Below are positions 27,152 to 34,816 of a stretch of 64,000 bases of DNA, piece after piece. The stretch comes from Nostoc sp. C052 (GTDB taxonomy: Bacteria > Cyanobacteriota > Cyanobacteriia > Cyanobacteriales > Nostocaceae), in the NCBI RefSeq assembly GCF_013393905.1, contig NZ_CP040272.1:3902001-3966000 (forward strand). Direction: 5' to 3'. Every line of letters begins with the position of its first letter. Position 1 is the first letter of the stretch. The translations under genes were made by a program, and so were the position numbers. The notes under the pieces were generated by a model that had not been told where the DNA came from, made no database searches, and worked only from the letters and a program-made list of their open reading frames with translations.

Positions 27152-28012
27152 ATGCAAACCGATCCAAAACCAGGAACACTTTACGTTGTCGGCACACCAA
27201 TTGGCAACCTGGAAGATATAACCTTTCGGGCGGTGCGAATTTTACAGACTGTGGATATCATTGCGGCGGAAGACACCCGTCATACAGGGAAACTGCTACA
27301 GCATTTTCAAGTTAAGACACCCCAGGTAAGTTACCACGAACACAATCGTACTAGCCGCATCCCAGAATTATTAGAGCATTTAGTTAATCATAAAGCGATC
27401 GCTCTGGTGAGTGATGCTGGGATGCCAGGTATTTCTGATCCTGGATATGAACTGGTGAAAGCCTGTATTGAGGCGGGAATTCCAGTAGTTCCTATTCCTG
27501 GCGCTAGTGCAGCAATTACCGCTTTGAGTGCAGCCGGATTACCAACGGATCGGTTTGTCTTTGAAGGCTTCCTCCCGTCTAAAAGTCAACAGAGACAAGA
27601 ACATTTAGAATCTCTGCAAACAGAATCTCGCACACTAATTTTCTACGAATCGCCCCACCGCTTGCGAGATACTTTACAAGACTTAGCAGAGGTTTGGGGA
27701 AGCGATCGCCAAATTGTGCTAGGACGGGAGTTAACTAAATTGTATGAAGAATTTTGGCGGGGGACAATTGCTGAGGCGATCGCTCACTACACCCAACGGG
27801 AACCCCAAGGTGAATATACATTAGTCGTGGCAGGAATTCCACTCAGTCAGCCCCAACTGACAGAAGAGGAGTTGATAGCCGAATTGAAACAGTTAATTAG
27901 TCAGGGAATATCGCGATCGCAAGCTAGTCGTCAGTTAGCAAAAGCTACTTTTCTTCCCCGTCGCCAACTCTACCAACTAGCTCTTTCTATAGTTTTTAGT
28001 CCTGAGTCTTGA
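27152..28012 (+). CDS. rsmI: 16S rRNA 2'-O-ribose C1402 methyltransferase
   Basis: RsmI methylates the ribose of C1402 in 16S rRNA with SAM. The 286-residue protein has the tetrapyrrole-methylase-type fold with GTLYVVGTPIGNLEDIT, AEDTRHTGKLL, LVSDAGMPGISDPG, PIPGASA and FYESPHRL, all diagnostic. ATG 27152 is used; a TTG six bases earlier is ignored. It is divergent from the PfkB/CysQ pair. Confidence 0.97.
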   Translation: MQTDPKPGTLYVVGTPIGNLEDITFRAVRILQTVDIIAAEDTRHTGKLLQHFQVKTPQVSYHEHNRTSRIPELLEHLVNHKAIALVSDAGMPGISDPGYELVKACIEAGIPVVPIPGASAAITALSAAGLPTDRFVFEGFLPSKSQQRQEHLESLQTESRTLIFYESPHRLRDTLQDLAEVWGSDRQIVLGRELTKLYEEFWRGTIAEAIAHYTQREPQGEYTLVVAGIPLSQPQLTEEELIAELKQLISQGISRSQASRQLAKATFLPRRQLYQLALSIVFSPES

Positions 28013-28062
28013 AGAAGAATTCAGAATGGGCTACGCCCCGCTGCGCTAACAGGAGTCAGAAT
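28011..28062. repeat. GAAGAAGAATTCAGAATGGG repeat, copy 2
   Basis: GAAGAAGAATTCAGAATGGG followed by CTACGCCCCGCTGCGCTAACAGGAGTCAGAAT (split here only for length). Inverted copy at 45567-45630 and a shorter copy at 20181-20240. Further AATTCTG units follow at 28125-28170. Confidence 0.7.
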
Positions 28063-28186
28063 AGTTAAAGAATCAGAAAAACATTTGATGAATAAATATA
28101 CTAATTATTCTAGATTTATTATAAATTCTGAATTCAGAATTCTGAATTCTGAATTCTGACTCCTGAATTCTGTTTTGTTAACTTCC

Positions 28187-29047
28187 TCAAAATAAACGCA
28201 CAGGCTTTATTTGCAGCTTAGAACTAATCGAGCTTACCCGATCAACAACAGAAATCATGTATTTGTAATCTGGTACTTGTCCATTGGGTACATACCCCAC
28301 TTCTTGAGCTAAACCTGAAGGCGAATCACTCATCACTTTGCGGATAAACTCTTGACGATTAAGTTCTATATTAGGCCCAATCAAGACCACACCTAATGGT
28401 ACATAGTGCGGATCTTTAAATAGTATGCGAAATTCAGTTGGGGCCAACTGCGAACCGTAGAGACTTAATTCCGCCTCCGAAACGGCACAGGCGATCGCTT
28501 TTCCTTGAGCGACGAATTCTAGCGCGGCTTTGGGTGTGGGTGCAAATAGTATGTCAGCTAGTGTTGTACCATAAAGATTGTAAAGAGGGAAATAATATCC
28601 TGTGGCTGAACCTAACTGTCCTAAAGCCACTGTTTGACCTTGTAGTTGTTTCAACTCTGTTATCGGACTGTCTTTGCGAACAACGAAGATGGAACGCAAA
28701 TTACTAATACCTATTAAAGGAAATAGGGGAACATATTGGTAGCGTGCGATCGCGATCGCAGCTAAACCCGGTGGAGCAAATACCAATGACCAAGCACGAG
28801 ACTTAAGGCGCTCAACCGCTCTATTTTCATTAAAGACAGGCTCTAGCTGAATATAGGCATTTGTCTTTTCACCCAAGTAAGTATTAAATTTAGCATATTG
28901 GTTAATTATCTGTTCGCCTCCACCATAGTTGATAGTACCAACAGTTAACGTGCCTTCAAAGTCTTTGTCTTTTTTTGCTTGGCAGGCAGCAAATGTGAGA
29001 CCTAGCAGATTAAACAGAAATAAACGACGAGGAAATCGCAAAAACAT
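28187..29047 (-). CDS. PhnD-like periplasmic substrate-binding lipoprotein
   Basis: A 286-residue lipoprotein (lipobox TFAAC near residue 22) of the PhnD/phosphate-phosphite-phosphonate-binding superfamily: GTLTVGTINYGGGEQIINQY at the mature start, then KSRAWSLVFAPPGLAAIA and LKQLQGQTVALGQLGSATGYYFP. Such proteins bind oxyanions or act as ligand-binding input for sensors. No ABC permease or ATPase is adjacent. Instead it is divergent from a haem-motif membrane sensor, which suggests a sensory role. A GTG just before the ATG is ignored. Confidence 0.8.
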   Translation of the reverse strand: MFLRFPRRLFLFNLLGLTFAACQAKKDKDFEGTLTVGTINYGGGEQIINQYAKFNTYLGEKTNAYIQLEPVFNENRAVERLKSRAWSLVFAPPGLAAIAIARYQYVPLFPLIGISNLRSIFVVRKDSPITELKQLQGQTVALGQLGSATGYYFPLYNLYGTTLADILFAPTPKAALEFVAQGKAIACAVSEAELSLYGSQLAPTEFRILFKDPHYVPLGVVLIGPNIELNRQEFIRKVMSDSPSGLAQEVGYVPNGQVPDYKYMISVVDRVSSISSKLQIKPVRLF

Positions 29048-29259
29048 CACTAATTATGCTTAAGAAAAAGTAACTTGGACTTCAGGAGTAATTTAGATAA
29101 GTTAGATAAGTTTGACTACTGCCTAAATAGTTTGCATTGCAGTCAAAAATAAATATTTATTAATATTTATTTAGATATTGTTGAGATACTTTCTAACAGG
29201 TTTAAATAAATAAATATTAAAATTAAACAAACTCAATTATCACCTTCATTGCTGAGATT

Positions 29260-30174
29260 ATGCTAAACAAAATTACGTTAAATAACTTAAAAATAGGTGC
29301 TAAATTTAACTTACTTTTAATATTAGTCTTCATCATCAGTATTTTGGGAAGTGGCATTGCCTTATCCAGTGTACTTCAAGGGAGAGCGCAAAATGAAGTA
29401 ACTTCTCAAGCGCAGATTCTCATCCAAATGGTGAACGCAGTTAGAAACTATACACAAAATCGCATAGATCCCCTATTGGAACCTAGACTAGATACTAATC
29501 CGACGTTCATGCCTGAAGTAGTACCAACTTTTTCATCTAAAGAGGTTTTTGAGAATTTTCGTAAAAAGCCTGAATTTAAAAACTTTTTTCATAAAGATGC
29601 AACACTTAATCCAACTAATTTAGCGGATAAAGCTGATAATTTTGAAACTCAACTTGTAGAACGTTTTCGCAACGAACCCAATACTCTAGAAATTACAGGC
29701 TTTCGTAAATTGTCAGAAGGCGAAGTATTTTACATTGCACGACCACTAAAGATTACACAAGAGAAATGCTTGCGATGTCATTCTACACCAGATCAGGCTC
29801 CTAAGAGTCAGTTGGTAAATTATGGCTCAGAAAATGGTTTTGGCTGGCAACTCAATCAGATTGTTTCTGCCCAAATAATCTCTGTTCCTTCTCAAGAGAT
29901 TTTTGCCAATGCCAAACGAACTTGGATATTGATCATGGGACTTTTAATTACGATCTTTGCGATCGTAGTTTTCTTAATTAACTTCTTAATCAAAAAATAT
30001 GTGATTCAGCGCATCAGAAGAATAGAGAAAATTGCCCAAAAAGTTAGCGTTGGTGATATGAGCGCTGATTTTGAAGAAAGCTCTAATGATGAAATCGGCG
30101 GATTAGCAGAAGCATTTAATCGAATGAAAGCTAGCTTAAAAATAGCTATGGAAATGCTTAATAGCCAGAGCTAG
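29260..30174 (+). CDS. DUF3365-HAMP membrane protein with haem c motif
   Basis: A 304-residue membrane protein: helix 1 about residues 14-38, a periplasmic DUF3365 (Tll0287-like) domain with a CxxCH haem-binding motif (Cys170, Cys173, His174), helix 2 about 218-242 and a HAMP domain to about 295. Family members sense redox state or gases through the haem. It ends after HAMP with no kinase, cyclase or methyl-accepting domain, so it must pass its signal to a separate protein. It is divergent from the PhnD-like gene, 212 bases apart. Confidence 0.85.
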   Translation: MLNKITLNNLKIGAKFNLLLILVFIISILGSGIALSSVLQGRAQNEVTSQAQILIQMVNAVRNYTQNRIDPLLEPRLDTNPTFMPEVVPTFSSKEVFENFRKKPEFKNFFHKDATLNPTNLADKADNFETQLVERFRNEPNTLEITGFRKLSEGEVFYIARPLKITQEKCLRCHSTPDQAPKSQLVNYGSENGFGWQLNQIVSAQIISVPSQEIFANAKRTWILIMGLLITIFAIVVFLINFLIKKYVIQRIRRIEKIAQKVSVGDMSADFEESSNDEIGGLAEAFNRMKASLKIAMEMLNSQS

Positions 30175-30220
30175 TAATTCGTAATGACGCTATATTGTTG
30201 TGAAGTTCTTTAATAGCTGA

Positions 30221-31318
30221 TTACATTTGCATGGAGCGATAAACCAAAGGTAGGGGTGAATCCAAGTTTTCTTGATTTGCCTGCTTGGTGACTGTAGTAA
30301 TCAGGTGATGGTGTGGTGACAGATGACAGACAGGATCAGTGGCAGCAGCATTGTTCGTCAAAAGTAACGCTTGGCAACGGCAACCACCAAAATCAAGCTG
30401 GCGGCGATCGCAACTTTGGCAAGGCTCAGGCATCCATTCTGTTCCCCGGAAGCGATTAAAAGCAGGTGATTCAAACCAAATCCAATCTAGTGAATGGTTG
30501 CGGACGTTAGCAAATTCTAGTTCTGGAATCGAACTGGCGGCTTGGCAAGGTAACACATCGCCATTGGGAGCGATCGCTAAAGCTCGATTGCCCCAGCCAC
30601 CCATACATGGTTTGGGATAATCTTCATAATAGTCTGGAAGCACATATAAGATGCCCATTGGGCAGATGTTGCGCTCTCTAGCTAATGCCACTGCGGCATC
30701 TGCTCGTTCTAGCTGCTGACAGGTGGGTAATAAAACAGTACGGTTGCGATATGCCCAGCCATAATACTGAGTGTTCGCTAATTCAACTCGGTCTGCTTTT
30801 AAAACCTCACACAGTTCTAAAATCTCATCAATCCTATCTAGGTTTTGCCGATGCAGAACAAAATTAAGTGTCAGCGGGAAACCCAAAGATTTTACTAATC
30901 TTGCTGCCTCTAGTTTTTGCTGAAAAGAGGGAGTTCCTGCAATATAGTCTGACTCAGCAGCACGACTATCTTGGATGCTAATTTGTACGTGATCGAGTCC
31001 GGCATCACGTAGCTGTGTCGCTCGTTCTGGAGTTAACAGCGTCGCAGCAGTAATCAAAGTGGTATATAGTTCGGCTTTGGCTGCTGCGGCCACAAGTAAT
31101 TCTAAATCTTTTCGTACCAGTGGTTCGCCGCCGGTCAAGCCAAGCTGTAACACGCCCAAGTCCGAGGCTTGCTGAATCACTCGCAACCAATCTTCGGTGG
31201 AAAGTTCTTGACGATACTGGCGATCGCCATAATTAAGCGGGTTGGAGCAGTACGGACAACGCAGTGGGCAGCGATACGTCAATTCTGCAATCAAGCTTAA
31301 AGGTCTATCAATTGTCAT
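30221..31318 (-). CDS. pqqE: PQQ biosynthesis radical SAM enzyme PqqE
   Basis: PqqE forms the Glu-Tyr carbon-carbon bond in the precursor peptide PqqA presented by PqqD. The 365-residue protein has the radical SAM cluster motif CPLRCPYC (Cys17, Cys21, Cys24), LTGGEPLVRKD and a SPASM C-terminus (CMGGWGNRALAIAPNGDVLP, then CQSC and GGCRCQA). The start is ATG 31318 (MTIDRPLSLIAELTYRC); the frame stays open another 104 codons through the tandem repeat, which is unlikely to be translated. Last gene of pqqABCDE. Confidence 0.93.
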   Translation of the reverse strand: MTIDRPLSLIAELTYRCPLRCPYCSNPLNYGDRQYRQELSTEDWLRVIQQASDLGVLQLGLTGGEPLVRKDLELLVAAAAKAELYTTLITAATLLTPERATQLRDAGLDHVQISIQDSRAAESDYIAGTPSFQQKLEAARLVKSLGFPLTLNFVLHRQNLDRIDEILELCEVLKADRVELANTQYYGWAYRNRTVLLPTCQQLERADAAVALARERNICPMGILYVLPDYYEDYPKPCMGGWGNRALAIAPNGDVLPCQAASSIPELEFANVRNHSLDWIWFESPAFNRFRGTEWMPEPCQSCDRRQLDFGGCRCQALLLTNNAAATDPVCHLSPHHHLITTVTKQANQENLDSPLPLVYRSMQM

Positions 31319-31349
31319 AAAATTAAAATTGAACAATAATAAACAACAC

Positions 31350-31617
31350 CCCGAATTCAATAAACGGCTGCCCGAATTCAATAAACCACACCCCGAATTC
31401 AATAAACGGCTGCCCGAATTCAATAAACCACACCCCGAATTCGATGAACGACTGCCCGAATTCAATAAACCACACCCCGAATTCAATAAACGGCTGCCCG
31501 AATTCAATAAACCACACCCCGAATTCGATGAACGACTACCCGAATTCAATAAACCACACCCCGAATTCGATGAACGACTACCCGAATTCAATAAACCACA
31601 CCCCGAATTCGATGAAC
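31350..31617. repeat. 21-bp tandem repeat array, about 13 units, between pqqD and pqqE
   Basis: Each unit starts CCCGAATTC. Two unit types alternate: CCCGAATTCAATAAACCACAC (21 bases) and CCCGAATTC followed by AATAAACGGCTG or GATGAACGACTG/A, giving a 42-bp higher-order period. The last unit is degenerate. 21 is a multiple of 3, so three frames stay open on each strand. There are no unique spacers, so it is not CRISPR. Confidence 0.92.
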
Positions 31618-31699
31618 ATATCTTTGACATTTGGGCTTTTGCCTTAACTTGACATTAATGTCAAGACGCCCACCCCACAAGAGATAGTTGGATATTTTT

Positions 31700-32017
31700 T
31701 TATTTGTCAGTTTTTAAACTAACTTCTGCCTCTTGGCTATTGCTTTCTACAATTAATAATCCTCGTTTACTAATTCGAGAGAGCAGATCGCGCACATCCT
31801 CTACCACATTTTTGTCCTGGTACTGTTTCTCTAACTCTGATGCGATCGCATTTAGAGTTCGCTCACCATTACAAAGTGCCAGAATTGCTGCTGCTGTGGA
31901 GTTTAATTTTAGTGCCCCTTCTGGAACCAGGAGCCAATGCTGCTTTCTCAGGTCATCCCAGCGTAAACGCACACCACGAACTAGGCGCGGTCGAGCATGA
32001 TTTTCTATAGTACTCAT
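31700..32017 (-). CDS. pqqD: PQQ peptide chaperone PqqD
   Basis: PqqD is a RiPP recognition element that binds the PqqA leader and delivers it to PqqE. The 105-residue protein begins with PRLVRGVRLRWDDLRKQHWL and has the conserved LLVPEGALKLNSTAAAIL and the winged-helix end (VVEDVRDLLSRISKRGLL). It sits between pqqC and pqqE on the same strand, 381 bases before the pqqE start because of the tandem repeat. Confidence 0.94.
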   Translation of the reverse strand: MSTIENHARPRLVRGVRLRWDDLRKQHWLLVPEGALKLNSTAAAILALCNGERTLNAIASELEKQYQDKNVVEDVRDLLSRISKRGLLIVESNSQEAEVSLKTDK

Positions 32018-32019
32018 TT

Positions 32020-32082
32020 AATTCGTAATTCGTAATGACGCTCGAAGACTCGCTAACGCTACGCTAACGTAATTCGTAATTA
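32020..32082. repeat. AATTCGTAATGACGCTCG repeat, copy 1
   Basis: Reads AATTCGTAATGACGCTCG, then GACTCGCTAACGCTACGCTA and ACGTAATTCGTAATT. A near-identical copy lies at 54285-54372. It sits in the 96-base gap between pqqC and pqqD. Confidence 0.75.
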
Positions 32083-32113
32083 GGAAAATCAAAGCCTCAC
32101 ACCCCTATTCTCT

Positions 32114-32833
32114 CTACCCTTCTTGAGGTCTAGTATCGCCTTGTTCAATTGCCTCTAACTGGCTCCATAACAAATTGCATTTGAATACTAAAGCCTGTAC
32201 TGCTCGTTCTTGAGAATCACGAGTTTTACAGTGTTTCAGGACTTGCTTGAGGGCATATTGAGCATCTCTGGGTGCTTGGTGAAGACGGGCCCGGAAGTAG
32301 TCAAATCCAGCCGGGTCGATCCACGGGTAATGCTCTTCTAAGGCAACTAAGCGGACTCGAATTGCATCTGGGCCAAACAGTTCAGTTAGTGATGCAGCCA
32401 CTGCCTCAATCCAAGGTTTAGTGCGACAAAAGTTAACGTAGGCATCCACTGAATATTGAACTCCTGGCAGTACGTGCTGGTCTTCTAAGAGTTCCTGACG
32501 AGACAATCCTACAGCTTTACCGAGTTTTAACCATGCCTCAATACCACCTTCGTTATCACCTTGACCGTCATGATCGATGATGCGTTGAATCCATTCTCGT
32601 CGCACTTCTAAATCAGTGCAGTTTGACAAGATCGCAGCATCTTTCAGGGGAATACTTTTTTGATAGTAAAATCTATTTGCTACCCAGCGTCGTACTTCTG
32701 TTGGCGTTAAATCACCACTGTTCATCCTCGCATGAAATGGATGCAGATGATGATAGCGGCGATGTTGCGATCGCAATACAGCCTCTAGTTCTGTCTGAGT
32801 CCACGGGAGAGGTTCTTTAACTAATTCCAACAC
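32114..32833 (-). CDS. pqqC: Pyrroloquinoline-quinone synthase PqqC
   Basis: PqqC performs the final ring closure and eight-electron oxidation that gives PQQ. The 239-residue all-helical protein shows the typical YHHLHPFHARMNSGDLTP, RRWVANRFYYQKSIPLKDAAILSNC and DEGGIEAW-like region (DNEGGIEAWLKLG). It starts 22 bases after pqqB on the same strand. Confidence 0.97.
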   Translation of the reverse strand: MLELVKEPLPWTQTELEAVLRSQHRRYHHLHPFHARMNSGDLTPTEVRRWVANRFYYQKSIPLKDAAILSNCTDLEVRREWIQRIIDHDGQGDNEGGIEAWLKLGKAVGLSRQELLEDQHVLPGVQYSVDAYVNFCRTKPWIEAVAASLTELFGPDAIRVRLVALEEHYPWIDPAGFDYFRARLHQAPRDAQYALKQVLKHCKTRDSQERAVQALVFKCNLLWSQLEAIEQGDTRPQEG

Positions 32834-32855
32834 GCTTATTTCTTACACCTCAAAA

Positions 32856-33761
32856 TTACAATTCGATGGTTAAGCCATCGTAACCAACTTCTATACCTGC
32901 GGCTTCAACAATTTTGCGTTCCTCTGAATCAGGTAAAAGTATTGGGTTAGTGTTGTTGATGTGAACGAGAATTTTCCGAGGACGGCTCAGTTTAGCAAGG
33001 CTTTTTAAACTAGTGTTCAGGGGTAAGTGTCCCATATCGCGCGCTTGCAGATTTGATATTCCTAAAGCCAACAACTCATCATTTTCCCAGCAAGTGCCAT
33101 CTACTAAAATGCAGTCACTAGACTCAAACCGCTCTAGGATTTTTTCGTCAAGTTCAGCTAAACCTGGAGCATACGTTGCAACTTTGCCAGTTGTGCGATC
33201 GCGAAATGTCAAACCTATGACCCAAACTCCATCTAAATTTGTCTGATGGCGCATATATTTTGGTGGTTTGGCTGCTAGGGGAAATACCTCCACTTCCAAA
33301 CCATCTGCTCCATCCAACCCCAGGTTTATAGGTACATGAGGTTCAAGTACAGACCATTGCACACCACAATAGTTTGCTAAGGTAGACAGCAGGGGATAAC
33401 CCTCTGTCAGAGCCTTACGTACTGTTTCCGTACCATATACCCGCAGTTTTTCCGTAGATTCTCTGAGGATAACCAGACCAGTGGTATGGTCAATCTCTGC
33501 ATCAGTTAACAAGACACCAGCGATCGGACTTGACCGAATTGTAGACGGTTGTCCTTCCCGCAATTTCTCCAACTGCGGACGTACATCTGGAGAGGCATTA
33601 ACCAAAAACCAGGGCTGATTATTTTTTCTCACCGCAATTGATGACTGGTTCAGCCAATTTACACCTGCACGATTTGTACGAACTGCTTGGCAATTGGGAC
33701 AGTTACAATTCCATTGAGGAAAACCACCACCTGCGGCAGTACCAAGAATTTTTAGGAACAT
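32856..33761 (-). CDS. pqqB: PQQ biosynthesis protein PqqB
   Basis: PqqB is a metallo-beta-lactamase-fold protein; it hydroxylates the tyrosine-derived intermediate in PQQ synthesis. The 301-residue protein has the family start LGTAAGGGFPQWNCNCPNC (with the zinc-site cysteines), SSIAVR, LLTDAEIDHTTGL, and MGHLPLNTSL near the end. ATG 33761. It is 55 bases after the pqqA stop and 22 before pqqC. Confidence 0.97.
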   Translation of the reverse strand: MFLKILGTAAGGGFPQWNCNCPNCQAVRTNRAGVNWLNQSSIAVRKNNQPWFLVNASPDVRPQLEKLREGQPSTIRSSPIAGVLLTDAEIDHTTGLVILRESTEKLRVYGTETVRKALTEGYPLLSTLANYCGVQWSVLEPHVPINLGLDGADGLEVEVFPLAAKPPKYMRHQTNLDGVWVIGLTFRDRTTGKVATYAPGLAELDEKILERFESSDCILVDGTCWENDELLALGISNLQARDMGHLPLNTSLKSLAKLSRPRKILVHINNTNPILLPDSEERKIVEAAGIEVGYDGLTIEL

Positions 33762-33816
33762 AAAAACAAAAAGCAGGTAGAGGTTTTAATTCGGCAATTA
33801 AACTGAGTATTGACAA

Positions 33817-34008
33817 TTATTGCCCATGCAGAATGTATGTGGTAATTTCCATACACAAGTCAAGCTCATCAAAATCTGGTTTTTCCCAATCAATTGCTGA
33901 CTTAATATTTGGAGGATGAAATGAGGTTCTGGTAGAGACATCCTCACTTAATTTTGAGCTATTGCTTTCTTGCTCTTGCGTAGAGTGATTATTGGTTTCA
34001 CGAATCAT
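33817..34008 (-). CDS. pqqA: PQQ precursor peptide PqqA with long leader
   Basis: PqqA is the ribosomal peptide whose Glu and Tyr become PQQ. Usual PqqA peptides have 22-30 residues; this one has 63. The C-terminal part shows the signature: Trp41, Pro44, Phe46, and the cross-linked pair Glu54-x3-Tyr58 in MEITTYILHGQ. The first 38 residues are a polar, Ser/Glu/Asn-rich leader. The start is ATG 34008 (AAAGGTG upstream); a TTG at 34056 could add 16 more. It heads the pqqABCDE operon. Confidence 0.88.
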   Translation of the reverse strand: MIRETNNHSTQEQESNSSKLSEDVSTRTSFHPPNIKSAIDWEKPDFDELDLCMEITTYILHGQ

Positions 34009-34534
34009 TAGGGACACCTTTTGAAATGAATGTTCAGTTGTTAATTTGGCCTGCAATTAATTCTAGTAATTTTACTTACTATTTGTCTTAATTTGCTGGC
34101 TCAAAATTTCTTTGCTTTAGATTAAACTGAGTTGCACAAGAAACACACAGTATTTTTACTGCTCTTTTACTATTTTTTATTATTTTTTCATCATCCGTAT
34201 CAGTAATGGTGCGGGTGAAAAGTCGGAGAGATAGTAAAAAACCACGAGATAATACGGAGGGATGTATCTGTGAGAATGTTTGAAAAGTATTGGGCGATAT
34301 AGAATAACTCTGTTGGCGAATTGCGTAGGCGTAACCCACCGTAGGTATCGCTATCCTCAAAACCTTGAGATGTCGTAACATCTCACCCCAGAAATTGCAG
34401 TTTAAATGAATTCACTAAGCTAAAACACATCTAATTTGCATATTAAAATTTTCTCAATATCTTGTGGGGTGGGCATCTTGCCCGCCCTGATTATGCAACT
34501 TGAATGCTGATTAGCTTACTACATACACAAAGCA

Positions 34535-34590
34535 AAGTCCACCTCCGTGGACTAATACAAAATCAAGACTTCTAATCGCCAGGGCTAGTA
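34535..34590. repeat. Dispersed hairpin + CGCCAGGGCT repeat, copy 1
   Basis: AGTCCACCTCCGTGGACT hairpin, then ATCAAGACTTCTAATCGCCAGGGCTAGT in two parts. A longer relative at 43090-43165 has CCCACGGAGGTGGG and ends in TTCGCCAGGGCTGGTA. Confidence 0.6.
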
Positions 34591-34643
34591 ACTAAATTCT
34601 ACTCTTATTCAGTCCAGGCTCAATACTGTTCGGTTAAGACCAG

Positions 34644-34664
34644 AGACGGCGATTTATCGCGTCT
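34644..34664. repeat. GACGCGAT hairpin repeat
   Basis: AGACGgCGAT-tt-ATCGCGTCT; member of the dispersed palindrome family. Confidence 0.7.
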
Positions 34665-34816
34665 TTATAATGATTTATCGGATCTTTGCGCTCTACAATT
34701 TCCATCAAAAAACCTTAACTGAACCGTATTCAGTCCAGGCTCACCAATAATATTTAGATGCGTTTGCCCGTGCGTAATTTGTAATTTACGGAGAGAACAA
34801 CGCAATATTTAAAAAC

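Larger units (their letters stand above)
34009..34816. other. Intergenic region upstream of pqqA
   Basis: About 800 bases with no supported gene; a 97-codon frame at 34088-34381 has no coding character. Repeats include a CGTAGGCGTAACCCACCGTAGG piece (about 34325-34346), a AGTCCACCTCCGTGGACT palindrome (34535-34552) followed by CGCCAGGGCTAGTA (related to 43105-43165), and the GACGCGAT hairpin at 34644. The pqq promoter should lie in 34020-34150. Confidence 0.5.

Noticed and set aside
31350..31617. CRISPR array
   Set aside because: Units are contiguous 21-base repeats with no unique spacers and no cas genes nearby.
31319..31630. 104-codon N-terminal extension of PqqE
   Set aside because: It is made almost entirely of repeat translation (LLNSGS/SSNSGCG), and known PqqE proteins start at the equivalent of ATG 31318.
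31242..31652. 136-codon plus-strand ORF across the 21-bp repeat array
   Set aside because: It is open only because the repeat period is a multiple of three; it overlaps the pqqE start on the other strand and has a pure repeat composition (PEFNKRL/PEFNKPH).
34088..34381. 97-codon minus-strand ORF upstream of pqqA
   Set aside because: It runs through repeat debris, has no ribosome site and no coding-like composition.
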